A program made the position numbers and the translations under genes. Of a DNA stretch of 64,000 bases, positions 17,533 to 25,678 are shown in pieces. Each line of letters starts with the position of its first letter. Within the stretch, counting starts at the first letter, position 1. The DNA comes from Senimuribacter intestinalis (lineage in GTDB: Bacteria; Bacillota; Clostridia; Peptostreptococcales; Anaerovoracaceae). Below the pieces are notes generated by a model. The model saw only the letters and a program-made list of their open reading frames with translations. It made no database searches and was not told the DNA's origin. The stretch spans positions 62,001 through 126,000 of the forward strand of contig CALPCJ010000008.1 of the NCBI GenBank assembly GCA_943192975.1, given 5' to 3'.

Positions 17533-17797
17533 TTAACCTAAAATAGGTCTTTTTGAAAAAAATGTATAAGCGAATTCGCAAATCTTAACCCAGAAATCGA
17601 AATAATAGAAAATATGTATAAAAAGATAGGAGCAGTAAGCTTGAGCACGCATGATTCCTTGATTTTTGTCCTCAAATCCTGCATTTTTCGCAAGATTTCC
17701 CTAAACAAATTTCAAATCTTGCATATTACGCAAGTCCTGCAGTCCCCTGCCATAGCACGTTTATACATATTTTTTTGAAAACCGCAATTTAGGTTAA
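17533..17797. mobile_element. 265-bp MITE-like element with 40-nt inverted ends
   Basis: The left end (17533-17572) and the reverse complement of the right end (17758-17797) match at about 30 of 40 positions, beginning with the identical TTAACCTAAA and ending in ATGTATAA-CG. The interior has a second dyad (GCAAGATTT / AAATCTTGC) flanked by repeated TGCAT-type words. No ORF of note and no obvious target duplication. It accounts for most of the 391-nt gap between the MBL gene and the next small membrane protein. Confidence 0.6.
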
Positions 17798-17820
17798 ATG
17801 CGCTTCTTCGCACGGGCTTT

Positions 17821-18198
17821 TCAATTCCCCTTTCGTCTCCTCTTATAGATTGCGAAGACATCAAACAAGACCACTCCCCATATTACAATCAACATGCCCG
17901 CAGTTAAAATCCCCCACCCCTGGAAGAAATAGATGCTCCAGCATACAGCTAAAAAAACGGCACCAGCAGTTTCCCCTCCATCCGCAGGACAAATCTTTAT
18001 TATTTTCACATGATAGAATACAACTGGTATTGCAATCATCAATAAAAGTCCTATCTCCCGCAGCACGTCGGAAATGGATATAAAATTCCAGACTATTACC
18101 GCGACAATAAGTTCAAATAAAAGAATGTCCAGCACCCGGCTTTTACATTTATAATAATAAATCTTTTCCTGCTCGTTAAAGTCTTTTATTGATTTCAT
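17821..18198 (-). CDS. Small membrane protein of unknown function
   Basis: 125 aa from the ATG at 18198, preceded by GAAAGGGAA; the longer frame starts in sequence without a ribosome site. The N-terminal MKSIKDFNEQEKIYYYKCKSR is soluble, then four hydrophobic segments (about 20-42, 45-62, 73-90, 92-112) and a basic C-terminus YKRRRKGN. I do not recognise a family. It is a single gene divergent from rnhA and bordered downstream by the MITE-like element. Confidence 0.7.
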   Translation of the reverse strand: MKSIKDFNEQEKIYYYKCKSRVLDILLFELIVAVIVWNFISISDVLREIGLLLMIAIPVVFYHVKIIKICPADGGETAGAVFLAVCWSIYFFQGWGILTAGMLIVIWGVVLFDVFAIYKRRRKGN

Positions 18199-18345
18199 GA
18201 TTATTTCCCTTTCAAAAACTGCGAAATCTGCTTCTTCTCCCTCATTATAGCACACTTTTTCTCTGCGGCAAAAATTTTCCGTTGTACTTTTTAACAAAAT
18301 AAGGCATAATAGTATGTGTGAAAAATTACAAAGGGGATATCAATA

Positions 18346-18894
18346 ATGATTTTGAGAATTTACACAGACGGCGGCTGTTCAGGAAATCAGAGCAGTGAGA
18401 ACGCCGGCGGCTGGGGTGCCATTTTAGAATTTGGCGAACACAAGAAAGAAATGTTCGGTGGTGAAGCAAATACCACCAACAACCGCATGGAACTGACCGC
18501 AGTCATAGAGGCGTTTAAAGCGCTCAACAAGGATGGGCAGACTGTAGAAGTTTTCTCCGACAGCGCTTACGTTTCCAACTGTTTTCGCGAAAAATGGTAC
18601 GAAAGCTGGGAGAAGAATAAATGGCGCAATGCCGCCAAGAAATCTGTAGAAAATCAGGATCTGTGGAAAGAGCTTCTGGCACTGGTGCGAAAGCACGATG
18701 TGAAATTTTTCCGCGTGAAGGGGCATGTTAACCTGAACAGCAAAGCTACAGACTTTGATAAACTTTACACGAAATTCGTCGGCTGGAACGGAAGCCGTTT
18801 TTCCTTCGACGATTTCAAATATATCACTGCGATGAACAACCGTGCCGATGAGCTGGCAAACATGGGGATCAGTCGCATCAAAGGAGAATCTTAA
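18346..18894 (+). CDS. rnhA: Ribonuclease HI
   Basis: 182 aa. The catalytic carboxylates of the RNase H fold are visible: Asp in RIYTDGGCSGN, Glu in TNNRMELTAVIEAF, Asp in VEVFSDSAYV and Asp in NNRADELAN. A roughly 35-residue insertion (about 128-160) lies between the handle region and the last Asp, making it longer than E. coli RNase HI (155 aa). It removes RNA from RNA-DNA hybrids. Ribosome site AAAGGGGAT. The CofE-like gene starts one nucleotide after its stop, so the two are cotranscribed. Confidence 0.95.
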   Translation: MILRIYTDGGCSGNQSSENAGGWGAILEFGEHKKEMFGGEANTTNNRMELTAVIEAFKALNKDGQTVEVFSDSAYVSNCFREKWYESWEKNKWRNAAKKSVENQDLWKELLALVRKHDVKFFRVKGHVNLNSKATDFDKLYTKFVGWNGSRFSFDDFKYITAMNNRADELANMGISRIKGES

Positions 18895-18895
18895 A

Positions 18896-20086
18896 ATGGA
18901 AAGAAAAGTAGGAACAGTATCCAGAGGGCTTAGAGCTCCCATCATAAAAGAGGGCGAGGACCTCGCCCAGATTGTCATCGACACTGTCATGGATGCGGCA
19001 GCAGCTGGTGAATTTACTATACAGGACAGAGACATCCTTGCCGTAACAGAATCCATTCTGGCAAGAGCACAGGCAAACTACGCTACCACTAATCAGATTG
19101 CTGCAGACGTAAAGGCAAAGCTCGGCGGAGAAACCATCGGCGTTATCTTCCCGATTCTCTCAAGAAACAGATTTGCAATCTGTCTACGCGGTATCGCAAA
19201 AGGTGCAAAGAAAGTTGTACTGATGCTCAGCTATCCTTCTGACGAAGTAGGCAACCATCTGGTTGACATCGACCTTCTGGATAAAAAAGGAATCAACCCG
19301 TACTCCGACGTGCTGACACAGGCACAGTTTGAGGAGCTGTTCGGAAAATCCAGACATACCTTCACCGGTATGGACTATGTGAATTACTATAAAGATCTTA
19401 TCAAGGAAGAAGGTGCAGAAGCAGAAGTCATCTTCTCCAACAACCCAAAATCAATTCTGGATTATACCAAGAAAGTGCTAACTTGCGACATTCATACCAG
19501 AGCAAGATCTAAGAGACTTCTCAAAGAAGCCGGCGCAGAAGTGGTGCTAGGTATGGACGATATATTGACTGCAAGCGTAGATGGAAGCGGTTACAATGAT
19601 AAATACGGTCTGCTCGGTTCTAACAAAGCAACCGAAAACAGCGTTAAACTCTTCCCGATTCACTGTCAGGAATTTGTTGACGGCATTCAGAAAAAAATCA
19701 ATGTCCTGACCGGTAAAACTGTAGAAGTCATGGTCTACGGCGATGGCGCATTCAAAGACCCTGTAGGAAAAATCTGGGAACTGGCTGACCCTATCGTATC
19801 TCCAGGATACACAAAAGGTCTTGACGGTACACCAAACGAAGTAAAACTGAAATATCTTGCCGACAATGAATTTGCTGATTTAAAAGGCGATGAACTGAAA
19901 GATGCAATCAGCGAATACATAAAGAACAAGGATGCAGAACTGGGCGATTCCATGGTAGCAGAAGGCACCACGCCTAGAAGACTGACCGACCTGATTGGTT
20001 CTTTATGTGACTTAACCAGCGGCAGCGGCGACAAAGGCACACCGTTTATCTACATTCAGGGTTATTTTGACAACTATACGAACTAA
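18896..20086 (+). CDS. Coenzyme F420-0:L-glutamate ligase-like protein (CofE family)
   Basis: 396 aa from the ATG at 18896 with AAGGAG 9 nt upstream. The first half matches the CofE fold: VSRGLRAPIIKEGEDLAQIV, DILAVTESILARAQ and ISRNRFAICLRGIAKGA. The second half is a longer extension (GMDDILTASVDGSGYNDKYGLLGSN, then VYGDGAFKDPVGKIWELADP). In archaea and actinomycetes CofE adds glutamates to F420; anaerobic Firmicutes have standalone relatives of unknown role. No other F420 gene is seen in this window, so I would not assume F420 synthesis. Confidence 0.82.
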   Translation: MERKVGTVSRGLRAPIIKEGEDLAQIVIDTVMDAAAAGEFTIQDRDILAVTESILARAQANYATTNQIAADVKAKLGGETIGVIFPILSRNRFAICLRGIAKGAKKVVLMLSYPSDEVGNHLVDIDLLDKKGINPYSDVLTQAQFEELFGKSRHTFTGMDYVNYYKDLIKEEGAEAEVIFSNNPKSILDYTKKVLTCDIHTRARSKRLLKEAGAEVVLGMDDILTASVDGSGYNDKYGLLGSNKATENSVKLFPIHCQEFVDGIQKKINVLTGKTVEVMVYGDGAFKDPVGKIWELADPIVSPGYTKGLDGTPNEVKLKYLADNEFADLKGDELKDAISEYIKNKDAELGDSMVAEGTTPRRLTDLIGSLCDLTSGSGDKGTPFIYIQGYFDNYTN

Positions 20087-20087
20087 A

Positions 20088-20135
20088 AAAGTGGCGGCTT
20101 TACCGGATGAAATCCGGTCAAAGCCGCTTTTGTTA
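20088..20135 (+). terminator. Terminator after the CofE-like gene
   Basis: GCGGCTTT / AAAGCCGC with an inner CCGGAT/ATCCGG hairpin, followed by TTTTGTT, immediately after the stop codon. From 20136 to 20337 I see no gene, only a weak hairpin (CCTAAT / ATTAGG). Confidence 0.9.
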
Positions 20136-20337
20136 TACCTTCTACTTTATAAATTTTGATACTATCTCACAAGGCAACCAGAAGAAAGCCTAATACTAAA
20201 TTTGGCCAGCATTAGGTTTTGCAGGATGCGGTATTTTCATAATAGCGTTTGCCAAACTCTTTCAGAATCCAGGTTTTTTCCTGCCTGACTCACACCCTTT
20301 AATACCAGGAATCATAAAATCCGCTCCAACTTGTTTA

Positions 20338-20549
20338 GTGCATAATTTCAGCAAAAACATCCAAAATATGCACATCAGAGTGCATATAATTAAGAAAAAC
20401 TCCTAAAATATGCATTTTTAGACCTATTTTCTCCAATTCTCATGCTTTCTATCACAGAAATCTGCATATATCAGTCATTTTCAAAAAAAATATGCACAGA
20501 ATACGGAACGAATGTGCATATTTCAGAGAAAAACTTCAATTTTATGCAC
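20338..20549. repeat. Array of four 36-nt imperfect-palindrome units (copy B)
   Basis: Units at 20338-20373, 20380-20415, 20462-20497 and 20514-20549, each exactly 36 nt. Each begins with a form of GTGCATAT and ends with a form of ATATGCAC. The first two are separated by 6 nt (forming ATATGCAC-N6-GTGCATAT), the last two by 16 nt. A degenerate fifth copy may overlap 20410-20445. The same units recur at 59441-59664. Located between convergent genes; no coding content. Confidence 0.82.
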
Positions 20550-20554
20550 AAACA

Positions 20555-20611
20555 GCGCGCGGGCTGGCACAAGAAGTCACGTTGTACGTTGTACTTCGCC
20601 AGTTCGCGCGC
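20555..20611 (-). terminator. Long GC-rich hairpin after the [FeFe] hydrogenase gene
   Basis: Arms GCGCGC-GGG-CTGGC-ACA-AGAAGT and ACTTC-GCCAG-TTC-GCGCGC pair with short internal loops. It begins 11 nt after the hydrogenase stop on the minus strand, followed by TGTTTGTGCATAAAATT. Probably the gene's terminator; much more GC-rich than its surroundings. Confidence 0.65.
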
Positions 20612-20621
20612 CACCCAAAGC

Positions 20622-22061
20622 CTACAGAATATTAATGGTCTTTCTCAAGTTTGGCTTAATCTTTACAGCGGTTGCCTCTTCAGTGTGATCTTCAAATTCC
20701 TCTGGTGCGTCTTCGTAGCGAATCATGTTTCCGCTTCCGCCAACGCAGCCGCCGACACAAGCCATACCTTCGATAAAGTTATTCGGCAGAAGTCCCTTGC
20801 TTGCGCGCATTAACGCCTTTCTGCACTCCTCGATGCCAGAGCAGGAAATCGGATTAAATTCAAAGTCCTGCACATCCAGTTCTTTCAGTGCCTGAGTTAC
20901 AGCCTCAGCAAGACCGCCGCTTCTCGCAAAGATTCTGCCGTAGTAAGTCGCCTGATTCCATTCGGTCTCTTCCTGCTCCTTCAGGATAATATCCTTACTG
21001 TCGAAGAGCGCCTGCAGTTCCTCAAAGGTAATAGCATAATCTACATATTTGCTGATTTCCGGTTTTCTGACCTCAGATTTCTTTGCGATACAAGGACCGA
21101 TAAATACGATGGTATATTCCGGATGCCCTTCCTTTAAGAACTTTGCAAGCTCTGCCATCGGCGAATAGTTATGAGAAATCTTGTCCACCATATCCGGGAA
21201 CTTAGTTTCTATGTATTTTACAAAAGCAGGGCAGCAGGAAGATGTCAGAAATCCTTTTTCTACAAGTTCCTGTCCCTCTTTAATGGATACCATGTCCGCA
21301 CCCAGCGCAACTTCCAGCACTTCCGCGAAACCCAGCTTATGAATGCCGGTAATCACTTGTCCCAATTTTGCATATAAAAACTGGCTGCCGATGGACGGTG
21401 CTACGATTGCAACCGTTGGATTATTGGAATCCTTTCTGGTGCTTTCCTTCAGACAGTTGATAACATCCACAATGCTGGACACATCAACCGTTGCGCCAAA
21501 CGGGCAGTGGTAAACGCAGGAACCGCAGCTGATGCATTTTTCGTAATCGATAGAAGCTTCTCCTCCCGGACCCATAGAAATTGCACCTACTTTGCAGGCA
21601 ATCTCACACGGTCTCTGGAAATTATGAATCGCGCTGTATTTACAAGCTGTAGCGCAGCGCCCGCAGTCAACGCACTTGGTCTTATCAATTTTGGCATGAT
21701 GATTTTCATCGATAGTGATTGCCTTTAACTTACAAGCTTCAATACACCCGTGAGCAAGACAGCCTCTGCACAGGTCAGTTACAACGTATCCTGCTTCCGG
21801 ACATTCATCGCAGGCAATATCAATTACCTGCACCACATTAGAATTCTTTCTGCTGCCGCCGATGGCAAGACGCATACGCTCCGCAACGACTGCCCTATCC
21901 TTGTAAATGCAGCAACGCTGCGGCGGCTCATCCTTTGGAATAATTTTGCTGGCAACTTCGTTAAACTCTGCAAACACGTCATTTCCTTTCCATGTCTGTA
22001 CTGCTACCTCACGAAGTACCTTGTACTTTGTTTCCTGTACTTTGTTGTCAAATAACTTCAC
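20622..22061 (-). CDS. Monomeric [FeFe] hydrogenase with N-terminal 4Fe-4S domains
   Basis: 479 aa. The N-terminal half carries a Cys-rich region (CDECPEAGY...CRGCLAHGC) and two ferredoxin CxxCxxCxxxC sets (CVDCGRCATAC, CISCGSCVYHC). The C-terminal H-cluster domain shows all three motifs with their cysteines: SSCCPAF (L1), GPCIAKKSE (L2) and ACVGGCVGG (L3). It could reduce protons or oxidise H2 with ferredoxin in the cytosol. The TSSCCPAF/GPCIAKK style differs from the classic group A TSCCPGW/MPCxxKK and recalls group B enzymes of anaerobic Firmicutes, whose physiology is little known. No maturases (HydEFG) are in this window. Confidence 0.88.
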   Translation of the reverse strand: MKLFDNKVQETKYKVLREVAVQTWKGNDVFAEFNEVASKIIPKDEPPQRCCIYKDRAVVAERMRLAIGGSRKNSNVVQVIDIACDECPEAGYVVTDLCRGCLAHGCIEACKLKAITIDENHHAKIDKTKCVDCGRCATACKYSAIHNFQRPCEIACKVGAISMGPGGEASIDYEKCISCGSCVYHCPFGATVDVSSIVDVINCLKESTRKDSNNPTVAIVAPSIGSQFLYAKLGQVITGIHKLGFAEVLEVALGADMVSIKEGQELVEKGFLTSSCCPAFVKYIETKFPDMVDKISHNYSPMAELAKFLKEGHPEYTIVFIGPCIAKKSEVRKPEISKYVDYAITFEELQALFDSKDIILKEQEETEWNQATYYGRIFARSGGLAEAVTQALKELDVQDFEFNPISCSGIEECRKALMRASKGLLPNNFIEGMACVGGCVGGSGNMIRYEDAPEEFEDHTEEATAVKIKPNLRKTINIL

Positions 22062-22075
22062 GTATGACCTCCTAC

Positions 22076-25000
22076 TTAATTAATATTGCTGATATCCAGA
22101 TCTTCATCTGAAATGTATTTATAATTTTCTCTGTTCATTATATCATAAATCGCTGGCACAATATACAGCGTTGTTAAAGTTGCATAAACAAGTCCGCCGA
22201 TACAAACAAGGGCCACCGGCTGCATCATATCAGTTCCTGTTGAGTTTCCAAATGCCATGACAATCAAGCCCAAAATCGTAGTCAGCGATGTCATGAGAAT
22301 CGGACGCATACGAGTCATACCCGCTTCGACGATGGCATCTCTCTTGGATGCACCACCTGCACGCAGTTGATTGATGTAGTCCACCAGCACAATGCCGTTA
22401 TTTACGATAATACCCGTCAGCATAACCATACCAATCATGGCGATGACACTGATTTCCTTGCCGAAAATCAGCAGTGCCAGTAAACCTCCCGTAAATGCCA
22501 GCGGAATGGTGAACATAATGATAAACGGTGATTTCAGTGACTGGAACTGCGCCACCATAATCAGGTATACGAAGACAATTCCCAGAAGCAACATAAGCAC
22601 TAAATCACTCATAGCATCCATGATTTCTTCGTTTTCACCGTCAAACTCGATGGTTGCTCCTTCCGGCAGCTTGTAATCTGCTACAGCCTGCTTCGCCGCG
22701 TCCGTCACCTTCGTGATATTGTAGCCTTCCTGCAAACTCGCCGATACCGTTAAAAATCTGCTCTGGTTGTCTCGGTTGATAGCTTTTAAGGTTTCCTTTT
22801 CCGTCAAATCCGCAATGTCGGAAAGCTTCACTTCCTTTTCAATGCCTGCGCTGTCGGTCACCGTTAGAGTCAGATTTCTGATATCCTTTGTTGTCAGCTG
22901 GCTTTTCTGCTCAGAAGAAACAATCACGTCATAATTGTCGTCCTGCCATGTCACAGTAGTTGCCGTATCCTCATAGGTCATAGCATCCACGATAGCCGCG
23001 TAAACCTGCGCAACTGTAAGACCTTCCTTCATTGCAGCAGTTTTCTTTACTGTAAAGTGGTACTCTTTGTCAGATTCCTGCACACCACTTTCAACTTCTT
23101 CGATTCCTTCAACAGTTTCCAAAACGTCAGTGATTCCGTGAGCCGCTTCCTGCAGATTATCAAGATCACCGCTGTAGACTTTGATGGAAACCCCTGCGCC
23201 ACCCATGGCAGTGGTAAAGTCGCCCATGGAAGAGCCAGAGGCAGTAACCTCTGCTTCCATATCTTCGCAAAGGCTGTTAATTTCTGCTGCAATGGCACTG
23301 CTGTCAGTCTCACTTTCCGCCTCCAGCATAATATACAGGGATACGGACTGCTCTGAGGAGGAATTTCCCATCATGCTGTCGCCGCCCATCATTGCACCAA
23401 CTGTTTCTACGCCGTTCACGTTCTGAATCCGCTTGATAGCCTCGTCTGCCTGTTCTTTGGTTTCCTCTAAGGTGCTGCCCTTCGGCATTGTTACCGTTGC
23501 TTGAATCTGCGGCGAACTCATCTCCGGCATGAATATAAATCCTTTTGACAGGCTCATATATACACTACCTGCCAAAAGTACTACTGCAAGAAGAAGTACC
23601 GGTAACTTATGACGCAGCACAAAGGTAACGGACTGCTTATATTTTTCCAGAACTGCAAGGAAAAAATTCCCTTCCGTTTCTCTGGTCTTTACCAGTAATT
23701 TAGAGGCCATAGCCGGTACTAAAGTCAGTGCAATAATCAAACTAGCTGCCAAGGTATATGTCACTGTCAGCGCCATATCGGTAAATAGCTGTTTAGTAAG
23801 TCCATCCGTAAAGATAATCGGCACAAATACACAGACCGTTGTCAACGTTGACGCCGTAATAGCAGCACCCACCTGTTTTGCACCTGCCACTGCTGCCTTT
23901 GGAGCAGGAACCCCCTGCCGCCGCAGACGAACGATATTTTCAATCACAACAACGGAGTTGTCGACCAGCATTCCTACAGACACTGCAAGCCCTGACATAG
24001 AAATCAGGTTGATGGAAATGCCGGAGAAATACATTAAAAGTATAGCAAATATGATACTGATTGGAATGCTGCAGAGCGTAATCAACGTCGGCTTGATTCC
24101 TCGGAGGAACAGGAACAACACGATAATCGCAAAGAGCGCACCCCAAAGCAAACTACTCAAAATAGAAGTTACAACCAGCTTTATGTAATCACCCTGATCC
24201 ATCAGCGTTGTAAAATGCAGACCTTCGTATTCCTCGGCAAGCTGATCAAACTTTTCCTGCAGATTTTCACAGGTCTCCGCCGTCGCAAAATTCGACTGTT
24301 TTGAGAAAGTCAGCACAATGCCATCTTCCCCATTAATCTTTGCATAAAGGTCCTCGCTGTTATCGCTGATGAATACATCAGCAACATCCTTGACGTAAAC
24401 CTTTCCTACGCTGTCCACACCGGAATCAAAGAGGAACAGATTCTTTGCCTGCTTCTCTGTGGTTATTTGATCGCCTACGCTGAGCAGCACATTATTCCCA
24501 TTTTCCACGATATAGCCAGCCGGCATGGAAAAGTTCTGCGCTTGCAAAATGCCGGAAATCATATCAGTCGTAATTTTATCTCCGATATTGGCGCTTTCTC
24601 GCGCTTTGCTGGACTGAGAATCCAGCTGCACCTGTGCAGATTTTAACTGCTTATCCGCTTCGGAAAGCTGCGAACTTGTCTTTTCAAGCTGTTTTTCATT
24701 CTTTGCAAGCTCCGCTTCCGCCGTTTTAAGGGCAGCCGCCTGCTTTTCATACTCGCCCTCCGGCAGAAAATCCTTGCCTGCTTCCAGCTGTTCTTTTGCC
24801 TTTTTAAGTTCTTCCTTACCTTCGGCAATCTGGTTCTTTCCCTCTTCCAGCTTTTTCTTGCCGTCGGTCACCTTAGCCTTCTGGCTGTCCAGCTGGTTCT
24901 GGGCATCGGCAAGCTGACTGTTGACTGACGCTAAGATCTTGTTGTTCAGTTTGTCAATCTTGTCCTGACTAATGACAACGTTTACTTTTTCTTCCAGAAT

Positions 25001-25528
25001 CCCGGAGGAATTTATGCTTGCAACACCAGCAGTTCCCTCTAATCTATTCAAAAGCGTATCACTGACAAAAGCGGATAACTCCGCTCTTTCTTTTCCTTCA
25101 TAATCTACTGCAGCAACACTGACTGGAATCATGTTGGGATTAATTTTCATAATCGTGGTAGAACCTACCCCATCATCAAAGCTACCCTCCACCAGATTGA
25201 TTTTCTGTAAAATATCTGAAGAAACAGTATCCATATTCACACTATTTTCAAATTCCAGAACTACCATAGCATAGTTAGCATTGGAAACAGATTGTACACT
25301 TTTTATATCCGTCAAAGTTGCCAGACTCTGCTCCATAGGTCTGGTTACTCCGGTTTCCACCTTTTCCGGTGTCGCACCCGGATACGGCGTTACAACCACT
25401 ACATACGGCATATCGATATCCGGAAACAAATCTGGCGTCATCTTCGTATACGATACGATTCCCGTCATTAAAATAAGGATGACTGCAACAAAAACCGTAA
25501 ATGGCTTTTTAACGCTAAATCTCGACAT
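22076..25528 (-). CDS. RND-family efflux transporter with periplasmic-domain coiled-coil insertion
   Basis: 1150 aa. AcrB-like layout: TM1 at about 8-28 after MSRFSVKKPF, porter domain, a TM block (about 455-660) with GxxVDNSVVVIENI, a second porter domain and a final TM block (about 985-1130). Unlike SwrC/AcrB, a heptad-like Lys/Glu/Gln-rich coiled coil occupies about 196-306 (repeating KKLEEGKNQIAEGKEELKKA-like words), placed inside the first porter domain. No membrane-fusion partner or outer channel gene adjoins it, as expected for a Gram-positive cell. Likely proton-driven export of lipids, peptides or drugs; substrate unknown. Confidence 0.92.
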   Translation of the reverse strand: MSRFSVKKPFTVFVAVILILMTGIVSYTKMTPDLFPDIDMPYVVVVTPYPGATPEKVETGVTRPMEQSLATLTDIKSVQSVSNANYAMVVLEFENSVNMDTVSSDILQKINLVEGSFDDGVGSTTIMKINPNMIPVSVAAVDYEGKERAELSAFVSDTLLNRLEGTAGVASINSSGILEEKVNVVISQDKIDKLNNKILASVNSQLADAQNQLDSQKAKVTDGKKKLEEGKNQIAEGKEELKKAKEQLEAGKDFLPEGEYEKQAAALKTAEAELAKNEKQLEKTSSQLSEADKQLKSAQVQLDSQSSKARESANIGDKITTDMISGILQAQNFSMPAGYIVENGNNVLLSVGDQITTEKQAKNLFLFDSGVDSVGKVYVKDVADVFISDNSEDLYAKINGEDGIVLTFSKQSNFATAETCENLQEKFDQLAEEYEGLHFTTLMDQGDYIKLVVTSILSSLLWGALFAIIVLFLFLRGIKPTLITLCSIPISIIFAILLMYFSGISINLISMSGLAVSVGMLVDNSVVVIENIVRLRRQGVPAPKAAVAGAKQVGAAITASTLTTVCVFVPIIFTDGLTKQLFTDMALTVTYTLAASLIIALTLVPAMASKLLVKTRETEGNFFLAVLEKYKQSVTFVLRHKLPVLLLAVVLLAGSVYMSLSKGFIFMPEMSSPQIQATVTMPKGSTLEETKEQADEAIKRIQNVNGVETVGAMMGGDSMMGNSSSEQSVSLYIMLEAESETDSSAIAAEINSLCEDMEAEVTASGSSMGDFTTAMGGAGVSIKVYSGDLDNLQEAAHGITDVLETVEGIEEVESGVQESDKEYHFTVKKTAAMKEGLTVAQVYAAIVDAMTYEDTATTVTWQDDNYDVIVSSEQKSQLTTKDIRNLTLTVTDSAGIEKEVKLSDIADLTEKETLKAINRDNQSRFLTVSASLQEGYNITKVTDAAKQAVADYKLPEGATIEFDGENEEIMDAMSDLVLMLLLGIVFVYLIMVAQFQSLKSPFIIMFTIPLAFTGGLLALLIFGKEISVIAMIGMVMLTGIIVNNGIVLVDYINQLRAGGASKRDAIVEAGMTRMRPILMTSLTTILGLIVMAFGNSTGTDMMQPVALVCIGGLVYATLTTLYIVPAIYDIMNRENYKYISDEDLDISNIN

Positions 25529-25569
25529 GTTTTTCCCTTTCTTATACCCAAATTTTAAGGCTTTGTCTC

Positions 25570-25617
25570 AAAAAACGACACTCAGCCACAACTTAAAATT
25601 ATATATGGCAGAGTGTC
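25570..25617 (-). terminator. Terminator after the cysteine-desulfurase-like gene
   Basis: Minus strand GACACTC-T-GCC and GGC-T-GAGTGTC pair over a 24-nt AT-rich loop, followed by GTTTTTTG; about 60 nt past the stop. Confidence 0.7.
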
Positions 25618-25678
25618 TATTGTCAATGAAATCAACCGTTCTTTCAGTAAAATTCGCACAAAGTTCACATAAAAAAAC

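Noticed and set aside
18424..19056. 210-aa minus-strand frame across rnhA and the CofE-like gene
   Set aside because: It spans two real genes in antisense and shows low-complexity, non-protein-like composition.
20338..20549. CRISPR-like look of evenly sized 36-nt repeats
   Set aside because: Spacers are only 6-16 nt (one is 46), the repeat cores vary strongly and no cas genes are present.
20442..20813. 123-aa plus-strand frame from the repeat array into the hydrogenase gene
   Set aside because: It runs through repeats and antisense to the hydrogenase; no support as a gene.
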